Source of the DNA: JBOHNM01 sp050730675
Lineage (GTDB): Bacteria; Planctomycetota; Phycisphaerae; Phycisphaerales; UBA1924
Assembly (NCBI GenBank): GCA_050730675.1
Contig: JBOHNM010000185.1
Location: 1 to 7,060, forward strand
Reading direction: 5' to 3'
DNA: 7,060 bases
This document shows positions 1 through 6,424 of the stretch, piece after piece. The notes below the pieces were generated by a model that worked only from the letters and a program-made list of their open reading frames with translations, was not told the origin of the DNA and did not search any database. The position numbers and the translations under genes were made by a program. Every line of letters begins with the position of its first letter. Positions within the stretch are counted from its first letter, which is position 1.

Positions 1-1644
1 CAATTCCGGCTCGCCGCGCGTGGCCGCCTTCTCCTTGGCCGTCGCGCCGATCGCCCGCTTGGGCATCAGCAGCGTCGCGGTCCGCTGGTTTTTGAGGACC
101 GCCACCGACTGTTCGGTAAGCTGAATGACCGGGAACTCACCCGCCGCGCGGGCGAGATCGCCCGAGTCCACAAGCTGGTTGATCGCCGCGCTGATCCGCT
201 CGCGTGCCCAGCCTCGAAGCAACCCATACGTGCTCAACTGGTTGTGCCCGCGCTGACGCACCTTTTCCGTATCGGCCCCCGCGAGCACCTCCACGATGTG
301 TGCCGCGCCGAAGCTCTGCCCGCACCGCGCCACGCACGAGATGATCTTCTGCGCCGCCTCGTGCCCGCCCTGCACCTCTTCCAGTTCCTTCAGGCAGACA
401 TCGCACGCGCCGCAGTCCGGCTTCGGATACTCCTGCCCGAAGTACTCGCTGATCGCCCGGTGCCGGCACCGCACGCCCCCGGCGAACTTGTGCATCTCCT
501 CCAGCAGCGCGAACTGCGCCGCCAGGTGCCCGCCCGGCCCCTCGCGCTCGCCCATCACCACCTGCTCCGCCGCCCCCATCTCCATCACCTTCTTCCAGCG
601 AACCACGTCGCCGGCCGAGTAGAGCATTAGGCACTCGGCGGGCTCGCCGTCGCGCCCGGCACGCCCCGTCTCCTGCTGGTACCCCTCGACGGTCTTGGGC
701 ATGGCGGCGTGGATCACGCAGCGCACATCCGGCCGGTCGATCCCCATGCCGAACGCCACCGTCGCCACCACAATATTGACCTTCTCGTCGCGGAACGCCT
801 GGCTGATCCGCGAGCGCTCCGCCCCGTCCATCCCCGCGTGGTACGCCGAGGCCTTCAGCCCCGCGTGCGTCAGGTCCTTCGCCAGAGCCTCGGTGTCCTT
901 GCGGCTGATGCAGTAGACGATCGCCGCCCCGCCGGGGTGACGGCGGATCGCCTCGGCCGCCTGCTCGCCCAGATCGATCCGCGGCAGGATGCGGTACGTC
1001 AGGTTCGGCCGGTCGAAGACGCCGACCATCACCGCCGGTTTCTGCAGGTGGAGCTGCGCGACGATGTCCTCGCGCACCCGCGGGGTCGCCGTGGCCGTGT
1101 ATGCGGCGATGGGAATCCCCGGCAGCACGTTCCGAAGCTCGCGCAGCCGCCGGTACTCGGGGCGGAAGTCGTGCCCCCACTGGCTGATGCAGTGCGCCTC
1201 GTCGATCGCGATCGCGCCGGGCTTGAGCTTCTCGATGAACCGCAGGAACTCGCCGCCGGGGGCAAGCAGCCGCTCGGGGGCGACGAGCATCAAGCGCAAC
1301 TCACCCGACCCGGCCATCGCCCGGGCCTTCGCCGCCTCGCCCTCGGCCATGTTGCTGTGGATGGCGGCGGCGGGGACGCCCGCCAGTCGCAGACCCGCCA
1401 CCTGGTCCTGCATCAGCGCGATCAGCGGCGAGACGACCACCGTGACCCGTCCGGTGACCAGGGGCGGGAGCTGGTAGCAGAGACTCTTGCCGCCACCGGT
1501 GGGGAGCACGGTGAGCGAGTCACGCCCGGCCAGCGTCGCGGCGATCGACTCGGCCTGGAGCGGGCGCAGCGCGTCAAAGCCCCAGTGACGGCGGAGCAAC
1601 TCGCCGGCGACGGACGGAAGCGTGGGGGCCGGCGCCGTGGTCAT
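1..1644 (-). CDS. recQ: RecQ-family ATP-dependent DNA helicase (3' end beyond the window)
   Basis: 3'-5' DNA helicase of the RecQ family, acting in recombination, replication-fork repair and unwinding of branched DNA. The window holds 548 N-terminal residues with no break. Seen in order: a motif 0-like region (F23 to Q30), Walker A TGGGKS at 49-54 with Lys53, DEAH at 148-151 followed by the RecQ-specific aromatic loop (SQWGHDFRPEY), motif VI QETGRAGRDG at 324-333, a zinc-binding set Cys393, Cys411, Cys414 and Cys417 spaced nearly as in E. coli RecQ, then a winged-helix (RQC) region from about 425. A C-terminal HRDC domain, if present, lies outside the window. The ATG at 1644 puts motif 0 about 20 residues in, as usual for the family. 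No Shine-Dalgarno is visible before it. The gene appears monocistronic at its 5' side, 121 bases from its neighbour's stop. Family is certain; the symbol is by family, since organisms can carry several RecQ paralogues. Confidence 0.95.
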   Translation of the reverse strand, partial: MTTAPAPTLPSVAGELLRRHWGFDALRPLQAESIAATLAGRDSLTVLPTGGGKSLCYQLPPLVTGRVTVVVSPLIALMQDQVAGLRLAGVPAAAIHSNMAEGEAAKARAMAGSGELRLMLVAPERLLAPGGEFLRFIEKLKPGAIAIDEAHCISQWGHDFRPEYRRLRELRNVLPGIPIAAYTATATPRVREDIVAQLHLQKPAVMVGVFDRPNLTYRILPRIDLGEQAAEAIRRHPGGAAIVYCISRKDTEALAKDLTHAGLKASAYHAGMDGAERSRISQAFRDEKVNIVVATVAFGMGIDRPDVRCVIHAAMPKTVEGYQQETGRAGRDGEPAECLMLYSAGDVVRWKKVMEMGAAEQVVMGEREGPGGHLAAQFALLEEMHKFAGGVRCRHRAISEYFGQEYPKPDCGACDVCLKELEEVQGGHEAAQKIISCVARCGQSFGAAHIVEVLAGADTEKVRQRGHNQLSTYGLLRGWARERISAAINQLVDSGDLARAAGEFPVIQLTEQSVAVLKNQRTATLLMPKRAIGATAKEKAATRGEPEL

Positions 1645-1675
1645 GGTGTGGGTGGCGGAGGGCAAGCCCGCCACT

Positions 1676-1703
1676 GTACTACGCGTCAGTGGCGAGCGCG
1701 CAA
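1676..1703 (-). promoter_or_regulatory. weak candidate promoter for the recQ-type gene
   Basis: On the minus strand TTGCGC (1698-1703) and TAGTAC (1676-1681) are separated by 16 bases, a loose match to a sigma-70-type promoter. The -10 ends 31 bases before the helicase ATG. It lies between the upstream gene's hairpin and the helicase, where a promoter is expected, but both boxes match consensus only partly. Confidence 0.25.
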
Positions 1704-1710
1704 ACGAACG

Positions 1711-1743
1711 CCGCCGGTCGCATGGATGGCATGCGACCGGCGG
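1711..1743 (-). terminator. perfect 13-bp inverted repeat, likely terminator of the CTERM gene
   Basis: Arms CCGCCGGTCGCAT (1711-1723) and ATGCGACCGGCGG (1731-1743) are exactly complementary around a 7-base loop. The hairpin starts 22 bases past the stop of the CTERM protein gene. On the minus strand it is followed by CGTTCGTTTG, moderately T-rich for this GC-rich DNA but not a true T tract. A rho-independent-like terminator fits best. It could also be a protein-binding palindrome ahead of the helicase gene. Confidence 0.55.
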
Positions 1744-1765
1744 TTGGTGGATTGAATCTGGCGAA

Positions 1766-2353
1766 TCAAACGCGACGGCGGCGCGACATCACCAGCCCGC
1801 CCAGCGCGACGATCGAGGCCGCGCCCGGCGTCGGGACGATCGTGATCGTGGTCCAGAAATAAGCGACGTTCGTCGGCGCGCCCGCGACGACGGGGACCCA
1901 CACGAACTCGGCGGCCCCGAGGGCCGCGATGTTTCCCCACGCGCCACTGCCGTTGGGCCCGAGCACCACCGGCGGTGCGCCGGGCGCGCCGAAGCCGACG
2001 GGGCTGGACATCCAATTGAGCCCGCCGGTCAGCAGGGCCTGTGTCCCGTTGGAGAATGTCCCATCGGGCGTGCTGAGTGCGAAACTTCCGATGAACATCG
2101 CCGGCGGGCCAAGGTCCTCGCCGAAGATCTGGAGGTAGTAGGTCCCGGCGGAGGTAAAGTTGAAATTTGCCGAGTACGTCGTCGGCCAGTTGGTTCCGCT
2201 CAGGAACTGCGTCCCCTGCACGTCGGGGTCGCTGCTGATGAACGCGGTGAACTGGTTGTCCACGTTCAGAGAGGCACTCAGAACAACGTCCGCGGATGCT
2301 GCGGCGGCGCACGACGAAACCGCCAGCGCGGCGACAACAGATCGAACAAGCAT
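1766..2353 (-). CDS. secreted PEP-CTERM-like protein, function unknown
   Basis: A 195-residue exported protein. It has a signal peptide (Arg4, hydrophobic stretch, predicted cleavage after Ala-Ser-Ala at about residue 21), then a roughly 150-residue body rich in Thr, Ser, Asn, Gly and aromatics that looks beta-rich. The C-terminus is a sorting signal: VPTPGAAS (173-180), a short hydrophobic helix to about 190, then Arg191-Arg194. This is the layout of PEP-CTERM tails, which exosortase-type enzymes process at the cell surface, but the Glu of Pro-Glu-Pro is replaced (Pro-Thr-Pro-Gly), a form I associate with Phycisphaerae-like bacteria. I recognise no enzymatic domain. An in-frame TTG lies six bases upstream (2359), but the ATG at 2353 is preferred because AGGGAG sits at the right distance from it. 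A promoter and a terminator flank the gene, so it is probably transcribed alone. No exosortase gene is in view. Confidence 0.85.
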   Translation of the reverse strand: MLVRSVVAALAVSSCAAAASADVVLSASLNVDNQFTAFISSDPDVQGTQFLSGTNWPTTYSANFNFTSAGTYYLQIFGEDLGPPAMFIGSFALSTPDGTFSNGTQALLTGGLNWMSSPVGFGAPGAPPVVLGPNGSGAWGNIAALGAAEFVWVPVVAGAPTNVAYFWTTITIVPTPGAASIVALGGLVMSRRRRV

Positions 2354-2359
2354 GATCAA

Positions 2360-2365
2360 CTCCCT
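2360..2365 (-). promoter_or_regulatory. Shine-Dalgarno site that decides the start of the CTERM gene
   Basis: AGGGAG on the minus strand lies 6 bases before the ATG at 2353 and directly abuts the alternative TTG at 2359. The spacing therefore selects the ATG. Most other genes in the window lack such a site. Confidence 0.65.
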
Positions 2366-2416
2366 GATTCCGAGGAACCCAACCGGCCATGCGCCGGCAG
2401 CGATGCGACAGGGGAA

Positions 2417-2445
2417 GGTATACCCCGTTCTGGGACCTGCGGCAA
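2417..2445 (-). promoter_or_regulatory. candidate promoter of the CTERM gene
   Basis: TTGCCG (2440-2445) and TATACC (2417-2422) on the minus strand are separated by exactly 17 bases, each matching 4 of 6 consensus sigma-70 positions. Transcription would start near 2410, giving a leader of about 57 bases that contains the Shine-Dalgarno site. A further TTGACG lies upstream but is too far from this -10. Confidence 0.45.
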
Positions 2446-2550
2446 CCCGAACGCGTCAAAGAGGCATGAATTGGCGTGCCGTCGGTGATGGAAGTCCCGG
2501 TCCGCCCGGTTCGCGGGAGCGACCTAGGCGGTCAGGCCAGTAGAGGAGGA

Positions 2551-2570
2551 GGGGGGCCCGTCCTCCCCCC
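2551..2570 (-). terminator. G:C hairpin after the SGNH esterase gene, possible terminator
   Basis: On the minus strand six G and six C (2565-2570 and 2551-2556) can pair around an 8-base loop, beginning 11 bases past the esterase stop, and are followed by the pyrimidine run TCCTCCTCT. There is no T tract, and the same tract can pair in another register (GGAGGA with TCCTCC). The remainder of the 228-base spacer up to 2353 holds the promoter and ribosome binding site of the CTERM gene; I see no small gene in it. Confidence 0.35.
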
Positions 2571-2581
2571 GGGTCATTCGC

Positions 2582-3460
2582 TCACTTGGTGAGCCTTTCG
2601 AGCGTCGGCGCGATCAACCCCGCCCACCGGTCGTACCCCGCCGGGGACAGGTGCAGCACGTCGGGCATGATCGCCTTGTCGATCGTCCCGTCCTCTTTCA
2701 CGAACTTCGCCCAGTCGTCCTGCCAGATGACGTTCTTGCCGTCGGCGACGTCCTTGGCCAGCTCGTTGGTCCGGCGGCAGCGTTCGCGGAGTTCGTCGGG
2801 CTTCTCCGAACGCGGGAGCACCGCCAGAAGAAGGACCTTGGTCTGCGGGAGCTTGGCCCGGATGGCCGCGACGCACGCCTTGATCCCCGCGGCGATCGTC
2901 TCGGGCTCGATGTTCCCGCCCGCGTCGTTGGTGCCGATCATGAGCACGACGACCTTGGGTGCCGACCCCGCCTTGGGCAGGGCCAGTCCATCCAGCTCGC
3001 CGTTCTGCACGCGCCACAGCACGTGCGTCGTGCGGTCGCCGCCGATGCCGTAGTTCACGGCGTTGAGCCTGGCGAAATTCCTGGCCCAGGCGTCCTTGCC
3101 TTCACCGCCCCAACCCTGGGTGATGGAGTCGCCCAGGAAGACGACGCCGATGTCCCCCTTCTCGGCCCCTTGCTTGGTTCGGGTCAGGAACTGCTCGTGC
3201 ATCTTCTTCCACCAGTCGTCGTTGCGGGGTTCACCCTTGATGTCGGCGGGCGTGATGGCCTTGGGGGGCGTCGCGGGCTTCGTCGCGGCGGGTGGCGTCG
3301 GCGTTGCCGGTGCGCTCGGCATCGACGGCTTCGGCGGGGCGACGGGCGTGGGTGTGCCGGGTGTCGGCTGGGCGGGTGTCGCGGGTGCTGCCGGCTGGGC
3401 CGGTGCGAGCATCCCGAACGACAGGGCGAGCACCAACGCGGCGAGGATGGGTGTGTGCAT
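2582..3460 (-). CDS. secreted SGNH/GDSL-type esterase or lipase
   Basis: A 292-residue exported hydrolase of the SGNH superfamily, close in pattern to PAF-acetylhydrolase beta/gamma-like esterases. A hydrophobic signal sequence covers about 1-21. A low-complexity linker rich in Pro, Ala and Thr follows to about residue 73. The catalytic domain has all four blocks: block I FLGDSITQGW with nucleophile Ser112, block II NYGIGGDRT with the oxyanion Gly near 140, block III GTND with Asn178, and block V with Asp267 and His270 (DVLHLSPAGY). All catalytic residues are therefore present and the enzyme should be active on an ester outside the cytoplasm; the substrate (acetylated sugar, lipid or other) cannot be read from sequence. 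The Pro-rich linker may hold the domain away from a membrane or wall. The start lies 54 bases after the aroC stop, so cotranscription is possible. There is no Shine-Dalgarno; TACCCT (3467-3472) sits six bases before the ATG. Confidence 0.92.
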   Translation of the reverse strand: MHTPILAALVLALSFGMLAPAQPAAPATPAQPTPGTPTPVAPPKPSMPSAPATPTPPAATKPATPPKAITPADIKGEPRNDDWWKKMHEQFLTRTKQGAEKGDIGVVFLGDSITQGWGGEGKDAWARNFARLNAVNYGIGGDRTTHVLWRVQNGELDGLALPKAGSAPKVVVLMIGTNDAGGNIEPETIAAGIKACVAAIRAKLPQTKVLLLAVLPRSEKPDELRERCRRTNELAKDVADGKNVIWQDDWAKFVKEDGTIDKAIMPDVLHLSPAGYDRWAGLIAPTLERLTK

Positions 3461-3514
3461 GCCGCAAGGGTACCAAGGTTCGTCGCTCTTGGACCGCCGG
3501 ACTTTCCCCGCGGC

Positions 3515-4696
3515 TCACGGGCCTTCGGTCAGAGGCAGCCGCCGGGCGAAGTCCAAGTACCGCTCGAACTGGTCGTGCACCTCGACCAGCGAATCCCCAC
3601 CGAACTTCTCGCGCAGCGACCGAGCGACCTCGAAGGCCACCACGTTCTCGACGACGACGCTCGCCGCCGAAACGGCGCAGATGTCCGACCGCTCGTAGGC
3701 GCTCTGGGCGGCGTCCTTGCTGTTCAGGTCCACCGAGGGCATGCCACGCAAGAGCGTGCTGATCGGTTTCATCGCGGCCCGCACCACGATCGGCGAGCCG
3801 TTGGACATGCCCCCCTCGGTGCCGCCGGCGTTGTTGCTGTCGCGCGTGAAGCCGACCGAGGGCGTCCTCTTGCGCGAGGCGTCGTAGCGGATCGCGTCGT
3901 GCACCTCATGCCCGAAGCGCCCGGCGCAGGCGAAGCCCAGGCCGATCTCCACGCCCTTGATCGCCTGGACCGCCATCACCTCCCCGGCGATGCGGGCATC
4001 CAAGCGGTCGCGCCGGTCCATGGTGCTACCGATCCCCGGCGGCACGCCGAAGACGTGGGCCTCGACAACCCCGCCGACCGTCGTCTTGTCCACCTTGGCT
4101 TTGTGGATCGCTTCTTCCTGGCGCTTGGTCACGACCAGGTCCGGGCAGTAGGTGCTGCTGGCGTCTCGCGGCGCCACCAGCGACCGCCAGTTGGACTCGG
4201 TCACGGCCAGGTCGCTCGTCGCCGCGTGGATCGACCGCACGAGCCCGAAGATCTCGATCCCCAGTTCGCGGAGCAGGCAGCGGGCCAGCGCCCCCGCCGC
4301 GACGCGGGCCGCCGTCTCGCGGGCGCTGGCGCGTTCGAGCGTTTCGCGGCAATCGGTCGTGAGGTACTTGATGCTCCCCGCCAGATCAGCGTGCCCCGGC
4401 CGCGGCGTGTGCACGGGCGGAGTTTTGGTGACGTCATCCAGCCGCGAGTCCTTGTTGCGGACCACCAGCGTCACCGGCGAGCCGATCGTCTTGCCGCGTC
4501 GGACGCCCGTGAGCACTTCCACCGAGTCGGTCTCGATGCGTTGCCGCCCGCCCCGGCCGTAGCCGCCCTGACGCCGGTGCAGCTCGCCGTTGATGAAGTC
4601 GAGATCGACGCCGACACCCGCGGGCAACCCCGCAACGGTGGCGACCAGCGCCGGCCCGTGCGACTCGCCGGCGGTGATGTAGGAGAGACTGGCCAT
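3515..4696 (-). CDS. aroC: chorismate synthase
   Basis: Last common step of the shikimate pathway: converts 5-enolpyruvylshikimate 3-phosphate to chorismate and phosphate, needing reduced FMN, in the cytoplasm. The 393 residues span the full family length. Signatures: GESHG at 10-14 with His13, YGRGGRQRIETDS from 46, RPGHAD at 99-104 with His102, RASARETAARVAAGA at 122-136, NNAGGTEGGMSNG at 288-300, and RSDICAV at 336-342. The frame stays open far upstream, but the ATG at 4696 begins the typical N-terminus (MASLSYITAGESHG), so the longer reading is wrong. The gene starts 29 bases after the zinc-ribbon gene's stop and ends 54 bases before the esterase gene. There is no Shine-Dalgarno, and a GATACT hexamer stands 8 bases before the ATG. 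No other aromatic-pathway gene is nearby. Confidence 0.98.
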   Translation of the reverse strand: MASLSYITAGESHGPALVATVAGLPAGVGVDLDFINGELHRRQGGYGRGGRQRIETDSVEVLTGVRRGKTIGSPVTLVVRNKDSRLDDVTKTPPVHTPRPGHADLAGSIKYLTTDCRETLERASARETAARVAAGALARCLLRELGIEIFGLVRSIHAATSDLAVTESNWRSLVAPRDASSTYCPDLVVTKRQEEAIHKAKVDKTTVGGVVEAHVFGVPPGIGSTMDRRDRLDARIAGEVMAVQAIKGVEIGLGFACAGRFGHEVHDAIRYDASRKRTPSVGFTRDSNNAGGTEGGMSNGSPIVVRAAMKPISTLLRGMPSVDLNSKDAAQSAYERSDICAVSAASVVVENVVAFEVARSLREKFGGDSLVEVHDQFERYLDFARRLPLTEGP

Positions 4697-4704
4697 GGAC
4701 CCAC

Positions 4705-4710
4705 AGTATC
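4705..4710 (-). promoter_or_regulatory. -10-like hexamer next to the aroC start
   Basis: GATACT on the minus strand (4 of 6 matches to TATAAT) ends 8 bases before the aroC ATG. If used, transcription would begin at or within two bases of the start codon. I see no good -35 box 15-19 bases upstream, so readthrough from the zinc-ribbon gene is an equal possibility. Confidence 0.3.
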
Positions 4711-4725
4711 GGCCATCCAGCCCGC

Positions 4726-5550
4726 TCACCCCATGGGCGGCGAGTGGGGGCTTTGCGAGTCGGGCGTCTGCGGCGGTGCGGCGGGTTCTTCCGGGTGCGA
4801 CCAGGCCTTCGACTGCACGCGCGAGCGGTCGAACGGCGTGGGCACGTGCCCGGGCAGGTGGCGTCCGTCCTCGGGGTTGGGGCCGTCGGTCACCTCGCGC
4901 ACGTCGGCCCCGCACTCGGGGCAGTTGCTGGCGTGGTAGCCGTGCAGGTCGCGCCGGCACTCGGGGCAGCGGTAGTTGTGCCACGCCAGGGGGTCGGGGA
5001 GCTTGCCGCACTCGGGGCAGCGGCCGGTGTGCATCGTCATCATCGTGTAGCGGCAGTGGGGGCAGGACCACACGGCGCGGTACTGCTGGGTGCGCGTGCC
5101 GACGGTGTGCCGGATGTACGCGCACACGCCCCACCCGCCGAGCACGAGCAGGACCGCCGCGACCACGAGCGTCAACGGCTGCACCGGGATTCCCAAGCCC
5201 GGGACCAGGCTCCACATCGCGGCCGTCGCGAGCATCCACAAAGCTGCGCACAGGGCGAGCACGCCGGCGATGATCCCCAGGGTGGGGAGCACGTCGGGGG
5301 GGATCGGCGGGCGGGTGCTCTGGCGCGGCGGCCCGTCGCCCGGCGGCGGGGGCGGCGCGGTGGGGATCACCTCGATGCTCAGCCCCGCGGCCCCCTTCCC
5401 CTCCGCGCGGATGTAGCGCGAGTGGCACTGCGGGCAGCGCGTCAGCGAGCGGTCGGTGATCTCGGTCTGGCAGACCGCGCAGCGACGGGCGATGCTGGGG
5501 GCGCTGGGGGTGTTGGGGGTGGGCTCGGGCTCCTGGCCGGCGGGCTGCAT
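4726..5550 (-). CDS. two-helix membrane protein with three paired zinc ribbons (six CxxC), function unknown
   Basis: A 274-residue protein. The N-terminal cytosolic-looking segment carries two CxxC pairs (Cys24/Cys27, Cys39/Cys42), enough for one zinc ribbon, then a Pro-rich linker (about 62-85). Two hydrophobic helices follow at about 88-115 and 125-146, and a C-terminal part has four more pairs (Cys163/166, 178/181, 195/198, 210/213), enough for two more ribbons, several in the form CPxC. A Pro/Ser-rich tail ends the protein. With both termini on one side of the membrane, all ribbons would face the same compartment. I recognise no named family; the ribbons suggest metal-stabilised protein or nucleic-acid contacts, but no role should be assigned. 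The frame opens 20 residues upstream (ATG at 5610), yet the ATG at 5550 is preferred: a TATAAC box lies 7 bases before it and the extra residues look like spacer. First gene of a possible three-gene transcript with aroC and the esterase. Confidence 0.8.
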   Translation of the reverse strand: MQPAGQEPEPTPNTPSAPSIARRCAVCQTEITDRSLTRCPQCHSRYIRAEGKGAAGLSIEVIPTAPPPPPGDGPPRQSTRPPIPPDVLPTLGIIAGVLALCAALWMLATAAMWSLVPGLGIPVQPLTLVVAAVLLVLGGWGVCAYIRHTVGTRTQQYRAVWSCPHCRYTMMTMHTGRCPECGKLPDPLAWHNYRCPECRRDLHGYHASNCPECGADVREVTDGPNPEDGRHLPGHVPTPFDRSRVQSKAWSHPEEPAAPPQTPDSQSPHSPPMG

Positions 5551-5557
5551 CGACACG

Positions 5558-5588
5558 GTTATACCGCGCCGCCGCGCGCGGCAATCAA
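5558..5588 (-). promoter_or_regulatory. candidate promoter of the zinc-ribbon gene, predicting a leaderless transcript
   Basis: TATAAC (5558-5563, 5 of 6 matches to TATAAT) stands on the minus strand 7 bases before the ATG at 5550. Upstream is TTGATT (5583-5588, 19-base spacer) or, alternatively, TTGCCG with a 15-base spacer; neither has ideal spacing. Initiation 6-7 bases past the -10 would put the mRNA 5' end on or beside the start codon. The A/T-rich box stands out in an otherwise G/C-only stretch. Confidence 0.5.
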
Positions 5589-5626
5589 CCCCGCAGGAAG
5601 CGGGAACCATGGGACTTCACCCTCTC

Positions 5627-5632
5627 TAGACT
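5627..5632 (+). promoter_or_regulatory. -10-like hexamer of the HAD phosphatase gene
   Basis: TAGACT (4 of 6 matches, TAnnnT form) ends 7 bases before the ATG at 5640, the same spacing as in the divergent gene. No Shine-Dalgarno is present between it and the ATG, and no convincing -35 is seen upstream. Together with the box at 5558-5563 it would make the 89-base intergenic region a pair of back-to-back promoters. Confidence 0.4.
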
Positions 5633-5639
5633 CCACCCC

Positions 5640-6395
5640 ATGCCCGGAACGCTCCCCCTGCGCCAATACGACCTGGTCATCTGCGACATCGACGGCTGCC
5701 TCTCGCCCGAGTCCAGCGACCCGTTCGACCTTCCCAGCCTCGCCAAGGTCGCCGAGCACAACCGGCTGGCGATCGAGACCGGCGACCGCCCGGTGCTCAC
5801 CCTCTGCTCCGGCCGCCCCCAGCCGTTCGCCGAGGCGATGTGCCGCCTGCTTGCCAACACGCTGGTGCCGTGCATCTGCGAGAACGGGGTGTGGATCTAC
5901 CACCCCGGCGATAACCGCTACGAGATGGACCCGCGTATCGGCAAGGAGCACCTGCACGCCGTGCACGAAGCGAGCGAGTGGGTCTTCAGCGAGTTCGGCC
6001 CCAAGGGCGTCACCGAGCAGCCGGGCAAGGCCGCGAGCGTCTCGCTCTACCACCCCGACGCCGAGTACCTGCGCCGCGAGGTCGCCCCCGCGGTGGAGAA
6101 GGAATTCAAGGCCCGCGGCTGGCCGCTGAAGGTCACGATGACGTGGTTCTACATCAACTGCGACCTGGAGTGCGTCAACAAGGGGACGGCCCTGGACCGC
6201 ATGCTGGGCGAGATGAGGGTGCCGCGCGAGCGATTGGCGGGGATCGGCGACACCGTCGGCGACAAGTACATCGCCGAGCGCGTGAAGTTCTTCGCCTGCC
6301 CGGGCAACGCCCAGGCGGGGATCAAGGAGCACGCGCACTACATCGCCAGCGGCCACGAGGCCAAGGGCGTGGTGGAGATTCTGGAGAGGCTGTAG
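5640..6395 (+). CDS. HAD-superfamily phosphatase, Cof/sucrose-phosphatase-like (type IIB)
   Basis: A 251-residue cytoplasmic, Mg-dependent phosphohydrolase. The four HAD motifs are in place: motif I ICDIDGCLS with nucleophile Asp16 and acid/base Asp18, motif II CSGRP with Ser57, motif III Lys181 in NKGTAL, and motif IV GIGDTVGDKY with Asp204 and Asp208. The ENGVWIY stretch at 81-87 and the long segment between motifs II and III fit the C2-type cap of the family that holds Cof-like, sucrose-phosphate and phosphoglycolate phosphatases. Motif I has Cys where DxDGT is usual, a change seen in active HAD enzymes with Val or Cys there, so it need not inactivate. The substrate is not readable; sugar phosphates are the common choice. 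It is divergent from the zinc-ribbon gene and convergent with the ATPase gene, 29 bases from its stop, so it is transcribed alone. The ATG at 5640 is preceded by a -10-like box and no Shine-Dalgarno. Confidence 0.9.
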   Translation: MPGTLPLRQYDLVICDIDGCLSPESSDPFDLPSLAKVAEHNRLAIETGDRPVLTLCSGRPQPFAEAMCRLLANTLVPCICENGVWIYHPGDNRYEMDPRIGKEHLHAVHEASEWVFSEFGPKGVTEQPGKAASVSLYHPDAEYLRREVAPAVEKEFKARGWPLKVTMTWFYINCDLECVNKGTALDRMLGEMRVPRERLAGIGDTVGDKYIAERVKFFACPGNAQAGIKEHAHYIASGHEAKGVVEILERL

Positions 6396-6424
6396 CTCTC
6401 GGCACGAGAATCGGCCGTGTCTGT

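Noticed and set aside
137..1180. 347-codon minus-strand frame within the helicase gene
   Set aside because: An alternative frame of the same strand; the RecQ frame holds every helicase motif without a break, so no frameshift is needed.
709..1755. 348-codon open frame on the plus strand opposite the helicase
   Set aside because: Shadow of the RecQ reading frame, with Arg/Gly/Asp-biased composition and no domain.
2651..4939. 762-codon open frame on the plus strand across the esterase and aroC genes
   Set aside because: It is antisense to two genes with complete family signatures, is low-complexity in Arg, Gly, His and Asp, and has no recognisable motif. Long antisense frames are expected in DNA with G/C-rich third positions.
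3515..5584. 689-residue N-terminally extended chorismate synthase
   Set aside because: The extra residues are the wrong frame of the zinc-ribbon gene. The family N-terminus begins at the ATG at 4696.
5551..5610. Upstream ATG (5610) giving a 294-residue zinc-ribbon protein
   Set aside because: It would place the -10 box inside the coding region, and the added residues look like translated spacer. Not fully excluded.
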